A DNA stretch of 38,623 bases from Deltaproteobacteria bacterium. GTDB lineage: Bacteria > Desulfobacterota > GWC2-55-46 > UBA9637 > GWC2-42-11. Positions 7,526 to 16,288 of this stretch are shown piece after piece. The stretch's first letter is position 1, and the number at the start of each line of letters is the position of its first letter. Below the pieces are notes generated by a model, which was not told the origin of the DNA, did no database searches, and saw only the letters and a program-made list of their open reading frames with translations. The position numbers and the translations under genes were made by a program. Location of the stretch: assembly GCA_016223005.1 (NCBI GenBank), contig JACRPW010000054.1, forward strand, positions 1 through 38,623. The letters are read 5' to 3'.

Positions 7526-7570
7526 GAGACCTTTGAAAAATGACGAATTTGCGAGTTTTTCAAAGGTCTC
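7526..7570. repeat. Perfect 15-bp stem hairpin repeat
   Basis: GAGACCTTTGAAAAA (7526-7540) and TTTTTCAAAGGTCTC (7556-7570) are exact reverse complements around a 15-base loop. It sits between the c/EB_dh gene and the TPR gene. There is no downstream T run on the plus strand, so it is more likely a mobile hairpin repeat or mRNA-stability element than a terminator. Confidence 0.75.
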
Positions 7571-7599
7571 AATATGTAATTTCAGGGGGGAATTTAAAT

Positions 7600-8070
7600 A
7601 TGAAAAACATAAGCAGACTGATATTAGTATTTATAGTAACATTTGTATTTACAGATATTGCATATTCTGGGGATAAAAGGGTAGCAAGTCTTTCAAGGGA
7701 AGATGCACATAAAAAGGCAATCACACATCAGACAAGAGGCAATGCCTTTGAAGATGAAGGTAAATTCAATGATGCAATAACAGAATATAAAGAGTCTTTA
7801 AAATATAGCCCTGATGATGTTAATACACTTTTTAACCTTGGTGTGGTCTACTTAAAGGCAAATAAGGCTAATGAGGCTGTAACAGCATTTGAAAGGATTG
7901 TCAAACTTGCTCCAAAAGATACAGAGGCATACAATCTTTTAGGTATTGCTTACAAGGGAAGCGGTAATGAAATAGGTGCCAAAAAGGCATGGGAAAAATC
8001 CCTTGCAATAGACCCGAATCAGGCACAGGTGAAAAAGATGATGCAGGATAGTGTGCAGAGCCAGCAGTAA
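7600..8070 (+). CDS. Periplasmic TPR-repeat protein
   Basis: A 156-residue protein with a signal peptide (about 1-24, ending IAYSG) and three tetratricopeptide repeats. These read AITHQTRGNAFEDEG.., VNTLFNLGVVYLKAN.. and TEAYNLLGIAYKGSG.., each with the A/G-Y-L-P spacing of the family. TPR proteins act as scaffolds or assembly factors; here it may help assemble or hold the cytochrome complex, which is inference from position. I choose the ATG at 7600 because a strong AGGGGGG site precedes it and the product has a signal peptide. The longer frame from 7540 would begin inside the hairpin repeat. A strong terminator follows the gene. Confidence 0.82.
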   Translation: MKNISRLILVFIVTFVFTDIAYSGDKRVASLSREDAHKKAITHQTRGNAFEDEGKFNDAITEYKESLKYSPDDVNTLFNLGVVYLKANKANEAVTAFERIVKLAPKDTEAYNLLGIAYKGSGNEIGAKKAWEKSLAIDPNQAQVKKMMQDSVQSQQ

Positions 8071-8101
8071 AATCAAAGTGTGTTTTAGTTAAATAAATTA
8101 T

Positions 8102-8137
8102 CCCCATAGCCGGCCAACTGGTTATGGGTATTTTTTT
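8102..8137 (+). terminator. Rho-independent terminator after the TPR gene
   Basis: CCCATAGCC (8103-8111) pairs with GGTTATGGG (8120-8128), one G-U pair, around an 8-base loop, followed by TATTTTTTT. This closes the transcript running from about 1.96 kb to 8.07 kb and separates it from the cytochrome b gene. Confidence 0.8.
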
Positions 8138-8168
8138 GTAACATACAAAGCGTCATAACTGTGCATAC

Positions 8169-8197
8169 CTAAGTTGCTCATCAGCGTTGTGTATAAT
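8169..8197 (+). promoter_or_regulatory. Candidate promoter of the cytochrome b gene
   Basis: A perfect TATAAT lies at 8192-8197, 19 bases before the ATG at 8216, downstream of the terminator. No good -35 hexamer sits at the usual distance (CTAAGT at 8169-8174), so strength or an activator requirement is open. The region 8151-8170 repeats the left end of the element at 187. Confidence 0.3.
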
Positions 8198-8215
8198 AAA
8201 AAAGAAGGATAGATT

Positions 8216-9391
8216 ATGTTAGACGACTTAAAACCAGAAAAAGTCAACTGGCGGCATTATTTTGGCGGTCTGTCATTTATAATGCTCATGCTCCAGTTGA
8301 TAAGCGGCATCTTTCTTATATTCTTTTATGAGCCATCCCTAAGTGATGCCTATAAAACAATTCAAAAAATATCAAATAAGGTTTATGGCGGAGGGCTGCT
8401 CCGCAATCTCCACAGATGGATACCTGCTCTCTTATTTATTGTAGTAACAGTACATACAACAAGATGTTTTATCAGAAAGGACTTTTCAAACCAGCAGAAG
8501 CGGGTTTTATGGATGACGGGCGTTTTACTCCTACTCCCCATTTTTCTTCTTGTAGCCACAGGACTGATACTGCCGTGGGAATGGAAAGGCTATTGGTTTA
8601 TGGAGATGGTTACGAACTACTTTGCAACTGTTCCAGTAATAGGCAGTGTGTTGAAAACATTTTTTATGGATACATACACCATCCCAAGATACTATGCGCT
8701 GCATATACTTGTATTTCCGCTGATTACATTTATCCTTGTTGATTATCATCTGCTTGCCAAGTTAAGAAAAAGAGGGATATTCAAATATCTTTTGAGACAT
8801 ATAATAATTGTCATTCCATTCCTGCTCATTTTGTTTTATCTTGCCATAACAATACAGATTCCCTCAAATGACCCAATAGATGTGCCGCTGCCGCTGGAGG
8901 GGGCTGGCATTATTGCGCCCGAATGGTATTTTCTGATAATGCTCCTCCCATTTATGTATATCAAAAGCAGTTTCTGGCTCTTTATCATTGCCATATTTGC
9001 GCCGCTCGTTGTGCTTTTTGCTATTGCATTTATGCCGTATTATTTAAAGGGTAAGGAAGAAGATAACGAAGAAGAATCAAATAAAGAGAAGCACCCTCAT
9101 CACAGGGCAACAGGTATAAGACTTTTGTGGCATAAAATTATGAGGGATAGTTATTGGAAAAAGATTGCAGCAGGTGTTGTTGTTACTGTGATAACATTTA
9201 TAGTTATTGGTTTGCTTTATCTTGGGAGTTGGAATTCCCCGACACTTGGCTGTAATTCCTGCCATAATATATCAAAGGGTCAGAGAATCGGCATACCTCC
9301 TGATTTTTTTAAAGACCGCTCAAAACTCCCGCTGTTAGATGATAATGAATGGATGCTCAGGCATTGGTATTATCCAAACGAGGTTTGGTAG
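8216..9391 (+). CDS. b6-type cytochrome b with C-terminal c-heme motif
   Basis: A 391-residue membrane protein combining the cytochrome b6 core and the subunit-IV part. Heme ligands are His66 and His80 (14 apart) and His163 and His178 (15 apart, the b6 spacing rather than the bc1 spacing). The quinol-oxidation motif PEWY is at 235-238. A charged loop (278-295) leads to a further helix (317-337) and a CNSCH motif (346-350), so a c-type heme is covalently attached near the C-terminus. The Cys that binds heme ci in b6f appears replaced by Tyr15. The protein should oxidise quinol and feed the c-type cytochromes, but no Rieske iron-sulfur gene is visible in the window. Ribosome site AAGGA precedes the ATG. 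Confidence 0.85.
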   Translation: MLDDLKPEKVNWRHYFGGLSFIMLMLQLISGIFLIFFYEPSLSDAYKTIQKISNKVYGGGLLRNLHRWIPALLFIVVTVHTTRCFIRKDFSNQQKRVLWMTGVLLLLPIFLLVATGLILPWEWKGYWFMEMVTNYFATVPVIGSVLKTFFMDTYTIPRYYALHILVFPLITFILVDYHLLAKLRKRGIFKYLLRHIIIVIPFLLILFYLAITIQIPSNDPIDVPLPLEGAGIIAPEWYFLIMLLPFMYIKSSFWLFIIAIFAPLVVLFAIAFMPYYLKGKEEDNEEESNKEKHPHHRATGIRLLWHKIMRDSYWKKIAAGVVVTVITFIVIGLLYLGSWNSPTLGCNSCHNISKGQRIGIPPDFFKDRSKLPLLDDNEWMLRHWYYPNEVW

Positions 9392-9392
9392 T

Positions 9393-10007
9393 ATGGCAAA
9401 ACATAAGGTTATATTTGCAGCAGCGTTTGCTGTCATTGTTTTTGTTGGCTCGTATCTGTTTTTTTTAGAAGATGATAAGAAGGGTGTAGTTGTTTTTGTT
9501 GAGGCATATATAAATGCAGTAAAAAATGAGGATTTTAAAACTGCTTATAATCTGAATGCTGCATCTCAAAAGAGGAGTTTATTTGTGCTTAAAGGCACTG
9601 ACTCAAATAAAGATGAGATACTAAAACAGATATACGAGGAGCAGAAGACAATATTTGTTTCTGTTCAAAACAGGTTTGTTCCCAATGCACTCTGGACAGA
9701 AAAGGCGCTTTTTATCAAAGGTATGAAATACAAGATAAATAAGGTTACAATGGGACTTGATGTTGATAACCCCACTGCATTTTATAGAAAACGGATAAAT
9801 GCTGCTGCTGACATAGAGGCTGAATATAATAACAAAGAGACTGCACCTGTTTTTGAGGGCGGCAGTATTAAAAAAACAGACATGATTGTAAAGATGGTGC
9901 ATAGTAAGAATATTGGTAAGACACTGAAATCTATGAGCGGTATTGAAGATGATAAGTGGCTTTTTAAAGGTGTTGCAATAAAATATGGTAGTATTGTATA
10001 TTGGTAA
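9393..10007 (+). CDS. Membrane-anchored protein of unknown function (cytochrome b partner)
   Basis: I do not recognise a family with confidence. The 204-residue product has one N-terminal hydrophobic helix (about 6-24) followed by a soluble part. That part starts VVVFVEAYINAVKNEDFKTAY, a pattern common in NTF2-like or DUF4878-like domains that begin with a helix such as 'A..YL.A...GDY..AY'. The ATG at 9393 lies one base after the stop codon of the cytochrome b gene, which fits translational coupling, so the two proteins probably act together. A longer in-frame extension to 9339 would overlap the cytochrome b coding end and lose the membrane anchor position. No cysteines or heme motif are seen. 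Confidence 0.7.
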   Translation: MAKHKVIFAAAFAVIVFVGSYLFFLEDDKKGVVVFVEAYINAVKNEDFKTAYNLNAASQKRSLFVLKGTDSNKDEILKQIYEEQKTIFVSVQNRFVPNALWTEKALFIKGMKYKINKVTMGLDVDNPTAFYRKRINAAADIEAEYNNKETAPVFEGGSIKKTDMIVKMVHSKNIGKTLKSMSGIEDDKWLFKGVAIKYGSIVYW

Positions 10008-10046
10008 AACTTCTTCTCAAACAATAAAATAGGAGGGTAATAGATT

Positions 10047-11079
10047 ATGGGACTAAAAGATTTTTTGTTTACATCAGAATCAGTTACAGAAGGGCACCCT
10101 GACAAGGTTGCCGACCAGATTTCTGATTCAGTGCTTGATGCCTTATTAAAAGAAGACCCAAAAAGCAGGGTTGCATGCGAAACCCTTGTTACAACAGGAC
10201 TTGCGCTTATAGCAGGCGAGATAACAACAACTGCAAGGGTTGACTATCCACAGGTAGTCAGGAATACAATACGGGAGATAGGTTATACAGATGCAGGAGC
10301 AGGTTTTGATGCAGACACCTGCGCTGTCATGGTAACACTTGACAGACAGTCCCCTGATATCTCAATGGGTGTTGATGCTGGTGAGAGTAAAGAGCAGGGC
10401 GCAGGGGACCAGGGGCTTATGTTTGGTTACGCCTGCAACCACACACCTGAACTTATGCCTATGCCAATACTCTATGCCCATAAACTTACTCATCGTCTTG
10501 CAGAGACTAGAAAGAAGGGGATATTAAAATTTCTAAGACCTGACGGTAAGTCTCAGGTTACAATACAGTATGAAAATAACAGACCAAAGATGGTTGATAC
10601 AGTTGTTATCTCAACCCAGCATACACCGGATGTGGACAATAAGACGATAAGAGAGGCTGTTATAGAAGAGGTCATAAAAAAGGTCATCTCATCAGAGTTT
10701 ATTGATAAAAATACAAAATATCACATAAACCCTACAGGGAGGTTTGTTGTCGGTGGTCCACAGGGCGACTGCGGTCTGACAGGCAGAAAAATCATTGTTG
10801 ACACAGTGTGAGGTGCAGGTGGCATATGCAATAGGTGTTGCAGAGCCTGTCTCAATGATGGTTGATACATTTGGTACGGAAAAGGTTGACCCTCAAAAGA
10901 TAGTAAAGGCTGTGCGGGAAAACTTCAAAATGAAGCCGGCAGATATTATAAAGACGCTTGATTTATTAAGACCGATATACAGAAAGACCGCTGCATACGG
11001 ACACTTTGGCAGAAATGAACCTGAGTTTACATGGGAAAGGACAGATAAGGCAGAGGCATTGAAAAATAGTGTAAAATGA
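10047..11079 (+). pseudogene. metK: S-adenosylmethionine synthetase, broken by a 128-nt internal deletion
   Basis: Residues 1-253 run in frame from the ATG at 10047 with the MetK signatures TEGHPDK (His17, Asp19, Lys20) and [12 protein letters not shown], to GRKIIVDT. There the reading frame hits TGA (10809-10811). The rest continues in another frame from [16 protein letters not shown] (about 10804) to 11079. Against E. coli MetK the 43 residues between IIVDT and CEVQV are missing, including the GGGAFSGKDP and KVDRSAAY active-site segments. 253+43+90 gives 386, close to the usual 384, so a clean loss of 128 nt (43 codons, with one leftover base) explains the gene. The product as written would be inactive. 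MetK is normally essential, so this is either an assembly or strain-mixture error or a genuine decay with another copy elsewhere. A strong AGGAGGG ribosome site precedes the start; ahcY follows. Confidence 0.92.
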
Positions 11080-12464
<1,385 letters not shown>

Positions 12465-12467
12465 AAT

Positions 12468-12574
12468 ATATATCAAAGATAAAAGATTAAAAATCAAAAT
12501 GATAAATTAAAATTTAAAAATATAAAATACCTTAACTTTGACTTTTGCTATTTGATTTTTGAATTTATAGGTGG
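12468..12574. repeat. AT-rich dispersed repeat, copy B
   Basis: An imperfect inverted repeat of about 107 bp made of ATCAAA/TTTGAT words. Left-arm words such as ATCAAAATGATAAATTAAAA and right-arm words such as TTTGACTTTTGCTATTTGAT occur nearly unchanged in copy C (17190-17297). It fills the gap between ahcY and the sigma-factor gene. Confidence 0.65.
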
Positions 12575-12581
12575 TTTTGAT

Positions 12582-13394
12582 ATGTCTTTACTGGTATTAT
12601 CTAATTCGCTGCAGTCTTATATCGTTCAGATAAACAGATTCCCTCTGCTTTCAAAGGACGAGGAATTTGAACTCGCTGTCAGGTTAAATCAATACAATGA
12701 CCTTGATGCAGCGCATAAACTTATAACAGCAAACCTGAGGTTTGTTGTAAAGGTTGCGATGGAATACAGGAACTATGGCTGCAGGCTTGCTGACATTGTT
12801 CAAGAAGGCAACATAGGTCTTATGAAGGCTGTAAAGAGGTTTGACTATCATAAAGGTATCAGGCTTATTACATATGCTGTCTGGTGGATAAGGGCGCAGA
12901 TACAGGCATTCATCCTGAAATCATGGAGTCTGGTCAGCCGCAATGCAAAGGAGTTGAAGAGGAAATTGTTTTATAGATTTACAGAAAGCAGAAATAAAAT
13001 TATAGAATTGGATAATAGTAATAAGTCATTTGACAGCATGTATGCAAAGCTGAATAAAGACCTTTCTCTTGATGAATATATAGGTGATGATGCGATAACC
13101 CACATTGATATGCTTCGTGATAATTCTCCAAATCAGGAAGAGGTATTACTGGCATTAGAGGAGGGCAGGATAAATAAAGAACAAACAGAATATGCTATGG
13201 CGGTCTTGAATGAAAAAGAGAGGTTTGTGATAGAAAACAGGATTATGTCTGATATACCCCTTACGCTTCAGGAGATTGGTGATAAACTTGGTATAACACG
13301 GGAAAGGGTGCGACAGATAGAGGAGTTTGCTTTAAAGAAATTAAGGAAAAAATTACAGCAGAAATCTCTGCCTGTAGTAAGTCATGGAATTTGA
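12582..13394 (+). CDS. rpoH: RNA polymerase sigma-32 (RpoH-like) factor
   Basis: A 270-residue sigma-70-family protein. Region 2 reads ANLRFVVKVAMEYRNYG and VQEGNIGLMKAVKRFDYHKG. YAVWWIRAQIQAFIL gives region 2.4/3. KELKRKLFYRF resembles the RpoH box (QRKLFFNLR) that sets RpoH apart from other sigma factors. Region 4.2 ends the protein with LTLQEIGDKLGITRERVRQIEEFALKKLRKKL. There is no region 1.1, as expected. It would direct polymerase to heat-shock promoters. I choose the ATG at 12582, eight bases after AGGTGG; an upstream in-frame ATG at 12552 lies inside the AT-rich repeat. The gene converges with the tRNA-Ala gene. Confidence 0.85.
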   Translation: MSLLVLSNSLQSYIVQINRFPLLSKDEEFELAVRLNQYNDLDAAHKLITANLRFVVKVAMEYRNYGCRLADIVQEGNIGLMKAVKRFDYHKGIRLITYAVWWIRAQIQAFILKSWSLVSRNAKELKRKLFYRFTESRNKIIELDNSNKSFDSMYAKLNKDLSLDEYIGDDAITHIDMLRDNSPNQEEVLLALEEGRINKEQTEYAMAVLNEKERFVIENRIMSDIPLTLQEIGDKLGITRERVRQIEEFALKKLRKKLQQKSLPVVSHGI

Positions 13395-13405
13395 TTAAAA
13401 AGATA

Positions 13406-13481
<76 letters not shown>

Positions 13482-13495
13482 ATCACGAACTTCCT

Positions 13496-13552
13496 CTAAT
13501 TGTAAATCAGACTGGCTCCCACAAACCCTGTTCCGCCTGTTAAGAGTATCAT
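13496..13552 (-). pseudogene. Vestigial N-terminus of an NAD-dependent epimerase/SDR protein
   Basis: An 18-codon frame MILLTGGTGFVGASLIYN ends in TAG. The TGGTGFVG string is the NAD(P)-binding glycine loop of extended SDR proteins, such as the complex-I NDUFA9-like family. Nothing of the other ~280 residues follows in any frame before the tRNA 15 bases later. The ATG is seven bases after the response-regulator stop, so it was likely the next gene of that operon until a deletion or rearrangement ending near the tRNA removed it. Confidence 0.65.
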
Positions 13553-13559
13553 CTTGTTA

Positions 13560-13922
13560 TTAGCCTATATTATGGAGTATGCCCTTGACTACTTCCTTTA
13601 GTTCCCGCATGTCTGGTGATTTTACTATGTATGCGTCTGATGCCCATGTTCCAAAATCCTGCTTGTAATGGTGATATGCTGTTGCAATTATTACAGGCAC
13701 AGACTTCCACCTCTCTTTAATGTGTCTTAGAACCTCTATACCATCCATTCCGGGCATCTTTATATCCAGAATCACAAGATTATAATCATCCAGTTCCAGT
13801 TTTTTTAAAGCCTCCTCACCTGAGGAGGCAACCTGCACCTCAAGTCCTTCTTCTTCCAGTTCTTCTTTGTAAAGGAGTCTTATCCCTTCTTCATCATCAA
13901 CAACAAGGACCTTTTTTTTCAT
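13560..13922 (-). CDS. Single-domain response regulator (CheY-like)
   Basis: A 120-residue receiver domain with no output domain. Acidic residues Asp9/Asp10, the phosphorylated Asp53 (LVILDIKMPGMDG), Thr81 and Lys101 are in place. It overlaps the upstream histidine-kinase gene by 4 bases (ATGA-type), so the two are translated together and Asp53 is the likely target of that kinase. The output must go through protein contacts. The Tyr/His-rich AYHHYKQDFGTW loop after Thr81 is unusual for CheY proteins but matches the short stand-alone regulators seen beside GAF kinases. Confidence 0.9.
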   Translation of the reverse strand: MKKKVLVVDDEEGIRLLYKEELEEEGLEVQVASSGEEALKKLELDDYNLVILDIKMPGMDGIEVLRHIKERWKSVPVIIATAYHHYKQDFGTWASDAYIVKSPDMRELKEVVKGILHNIG

Positions 13923-15124
13923 ATACCCCCCTTTTTTGATGCAGGAAGTTTAACTATAAATGTAACGCCCTTCCCTATGTTATTCGCAACATCAATCCTG
14001 CCCTTATGATTGGCAATTACATTATGGGCTATTGCAAGCCCGAGTCCTGTGCCCTCAGGTTTTGTTGTAAAAAATGGGTTGAATATATTGCCTATAATAT
14101 CAGGTTCTATGCCGCCGCCTGTGTCAGATACCTCTACTGTTATCCATGGGGCGAGATAATAGGTTTTTAAGGTAAGTGTGCCGCCTTTTTTCATTGACTG
14201 TATAGCATTTGTAAAGAGATTGCTAAAAACCATACTTAATTGTTCTTTATCAACATTAACATCAGATATGCCACTTTTAAGGTCTTTGACAATCTTTATT
14301 TTGTTTCTGTTTAATTCATCCTCAAAAAATACAAGGCAGTCATTTAAGATACTGTTTATGTCCTCATCCATTGTTTCAAATGCCTTTTGTGTTGAAAAAT
14401 GCAGGATTCCATCAAAGACCTTTTCAACCCGTTTTGATTCCTTCACTATCATGTCAACATAACCTTTTAACGGAGAATCCTTTGAAAACTGTTGGGAAAG
14501 CCTTTTCGCAAAACCACCTATAGACATAAGAGGATTTTTTATGCTGTGGGCAAGGGTTGCTGCCATTTCACCCAATGCAATAAGTTTTTCTGCATGGATA
14601 AGTTTTGTCTGCATAGACATCATCTGTGCATTTGTTGTCATAAGATGTGAGATGCACCTCTGCGTTTTAATCGTCATTGCCAGTTGAAGGGTTATCACCG
14701 AAAGCAGTTTTTTTCTTCTGGACGAAAGTATCTTTTTCTTCTTGTTTTTCAGGTAGAGTGTGCCGTAATTGTCTGTATCATCTTTTATAGGGCAGACTAC
14801 AGCAGTTTCAAATCCCGTTAACCCGCTGTCAGAAAAGCCACGCCAACCTGTTTTTCTTGATGTATTTACCATCTGCGGATTATCTCCTTTTATGGCAAGC
14901 CATGGCGCCCCTTCCCCATCATGATATACTTGAACGATGCTGTCTTTATTGCCAGATATTGCAGAGAGGTTAAACACCCTCTTTTCCTCGTCAAATGTAT
15001 ATATCGCACACTGGTCAAAGGAAAAATACCGAGAGATTATTATGGCAACTGAATTAAGTTTTACATCAAGTGACTCAGATGAATCAGTGAGTTCTATTAT
15101 CTCTTCAAGCAGTTCGTAGCCCAT
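13919..15124 (-). CDS. GAF-domain sensor histidine kinase
   Basis: A 401-residue soluble kinase with no membrane segment, so it senses a cytoplasmic signal. Residues about 5-155 form a GAF domain. A coiled linker leads to the HisKA helix with the H box LGEMAATLAHSIKNPL (His193). The ATPase domain carries the N box NLFTNAIQSM, G1 DTGGGI, F box NPFFTTK and G2 GTGLGLAI. This is the NtrB-like arrangement (HSIKNP). It is directly followed, with a 4-base overlap, by the receiver gene. The signal bound by the GAF domain and the controlled process are unknown. A small repeat separates it from galT upstream. Confidence 0.9.
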   Translation of the reverse strand: MGYELLEEIIELTDSSESLDVKLNSVAIIISRYFSFDQCAIYTFDEEKRVFNLSAISGNKDSIVQVYHDGEGAPWLAIKGDNPQMVNTSRKTGWRGFSDSGLTGFETAVVCPIKDDTDNYGTLYLKNKKKKILSSRRKKLLSVITLQLAMTIKTQRCISHLMTTNAQMMSMQTKLIHAEKLIALGEMAATLAHSIKNPLMSIGGFAKRLSQQFSKDSPLKGYVDMIVKESKRVEKVFDGILHFSTQKAFETMDEDINSILNDCLVFFEDELNRNKIKIVKDLKSGISDVNVDKEQLSMVFSNLFTNAIQSMKKGGTLTLKTYYLAPWITVEVSDTGGGIEPDIIGNIFNPFFTTKPEGTGLGLAIAHNVIANHKGRIDVANNIGKGVTFIVKLPASKKGGI

Positions 15125-15141
15125 AGTTAAAAGACAGTCAT

Positions 15142-15204
15142 AAGTCAGGAGGAAAGAAAAAATTATTCTTCAACTTCTGACTTTTGACTCCTGACTCCTG
15201 ACTT
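15142..15204. repeat. Short inverted repeat between galT and the kinase gene
   Basis: AAGTCAGGAG (15142-15151) pairs with CTCCTGACTT (15195-15204). The right arm contains the tandem words CTGACTTTTGACTCCTGACTCCTGACTT. It resembles the other low-complexity hairpin repeats of this window. A promoter is not evident. Confidence 0.5.
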
Positions 15205-15208
15205 TACT

Positions 15209-16207
15209 TTACACCTTCGCCTCTCTTAAAAATTTTGCAGCCTCTTCCGGTGGGGTAGGATTGATATAAAAACCTGAGCCCCATTCAAAGCCTGCAGTTT
15301 TTAATAAGGTTGGCATTATTTCAAAGTGCCAGTGGTAATGATGATTATCACCATTGCGGAGCGGAGATGTATGCAGAATGAAATTATAAGGAGGATTATT
15401 AAGCACCTTGTTCACCCTTTTCAGGACTTCTGAAAAAAGCCGTGCTAGATTTTCGTACTGATGTTTCTGTGCATTCTCAAAGTATGACTCATGTTTTTTG
15501 GGGAGTACCCATATCTCAAAAGGCGCCTTTGGTGCATAAGGTGTGATTGCTATAAAATCTTTATTTTCTACAACAATCCGTGTCCCCTGCATTATCTCCT
15601 GTCTTATGATATCGCAAAAGACACATCTTTCTTTATAGTTGTAATACTCAAGGGAGCCGTCAAGTTCCTCTAAAACCCTTTTGGGTATAATTGGCAAGGC
15701 TATTAGTTGTGAATGGGTATGCTCAAGTGTTGCACCTGCGGTTTCACCATGGTTTTTAAAGATAAGGACATATCTGAGTCTTGTATCCCTTTTTAAATCT
15801 ATAATCCTGTCTCTGTATGCCCATAGAACATCCTCAAACTGCTTATCAGACATTGTGGCTAATGTATCATCATGGTCTTGGGATTCAATAATTACCTCAT
15901 GGGCACCGATGCCGTTCATTTTGTCATAAACACCCTCTCCCTCTCTATTTAAGTCACCCTCTATCCGTAAGGCAGGATATTTGTTTGGGACAACCCGGAG
16001 TGTCCAGCCAGAACTGTTTGGTGCAGACTTATCAGGTCTGTATGCCATAACCTCCTTTGGAGTTTTATCTTCATTGCCGCTGCAAAATGGACAAAACCCG
16101 CCCTTTGGAGGGGGATACTGGACGATAAAATCTGCAGGTCTTTTCCCCCTCTCAGTGGATATAATTACCCACCTTCCAATAATCGGATCCTTGCGAAGTT
16201 CAGGCAT
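15209..16207 (-). CDS. galT: Galactose-1-phosphate uridylyltransferase
   Basis: A 332-residue HIT-superfamily nucleotidyltransferase of the Leloir pathway, exchanging UMP between UDP-glucose and galactose-1-phosphate. Opening residues MPELRKDPIIGRWVIIS are characteristic, as are the CPFC zinc pair (39-42), VPNKYPAL, and the catalytic HTHSQ (His163, His165, nucleophile; Gln167). The second half-domain has APFEIWVLPKKHE and a NHHYHWHFEIMP segment. In organisms like this the enzyme often works with sugar nucleotides for cell-surface glycans rather than galactose breakdown; a related nucleotidyltransferase (ADP-glucose type) is possible because substrate specificity cannot be read from motifs. 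No other Leloir gene is adjacent. Confidence 0.88.
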   Translation of the reverse strand: MPELRKDPIIGRWVIISTERGKRPADFIVQYPPPKGGFCPFCSGNEDKTPKEVMAYRPDKSAPNSSGWTLRVVPNKYPALRIEGDLNREGEGVYDKMNGIGAHEVIIESQDHDDTLATMSDKQFEDVLWAYRDRIIDLKRDTRLRYVLIFKNHGETAGATLEHTHSQLIALPIIPKRVLEELDGSLEYYNYKERCVFCDIIRQEIMQGTRIVVENKDFIAITPYAPKAPFEIWVLPKKHESYFENAQKHQYENLARLFSEVLKRVNKVLNNPPYNFILHTSPLRNGDNHHYHWHFEIMPTLLKTAGFEWGSGFYINPTPPEEAAKFLREAKV

Positions 16208-16213
16208 CTTTTA

Positions 16214-16272
16214 CCCCGTTAGAAAGCCTCGTGTGAGCCCTCCCGTTAGAAAGTCAAAGATTTTCTAACGGG
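16214..16272. repeat. Hairpin with a duplicated left arm
   Basis: CCCGTTAGAAA occurs twice in direct orientation (about 16215-16225 and 16242-16252) and once inverted as TTTCTAACGGG (16262-16272). The right arm can pair with either left copy, giving a tight 9-base-loop hairpin or a larger one. It lies between the DksA/TraR and galT genes on the minus strand. It could be a repeat element or a switchable mRNA structure. Confidence 0.65.
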
Positions 16273-16288
16273 GTTTACCCCACATAGT

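Noticed and set aside
7526-7570. Terminator at the perfect hairpin
   Set aside because: No T tract follows on the plus strand, and the next gene begins 30 bases later without a promoter.
7540-7599. Longer N-terminal frame of the TPR gene
   Set aside because: It begins inside the hairpin repeat; the ATG at 7600 has a strong ribosome site and gives a signal peptide.
9339-9392. Upstream start for the protein following cytochrome b
   Set aside because: It overlaps the cytochrome b coding end by 53 bases and gives no anchor at the N-terminus; the ATG at 9393 is better.
9970-10046. SAM riboswitch ahead of metK
   Set aside because: The leader is only about 40 bases, too short for a known SAM riboswitch; nothing matching was seen.
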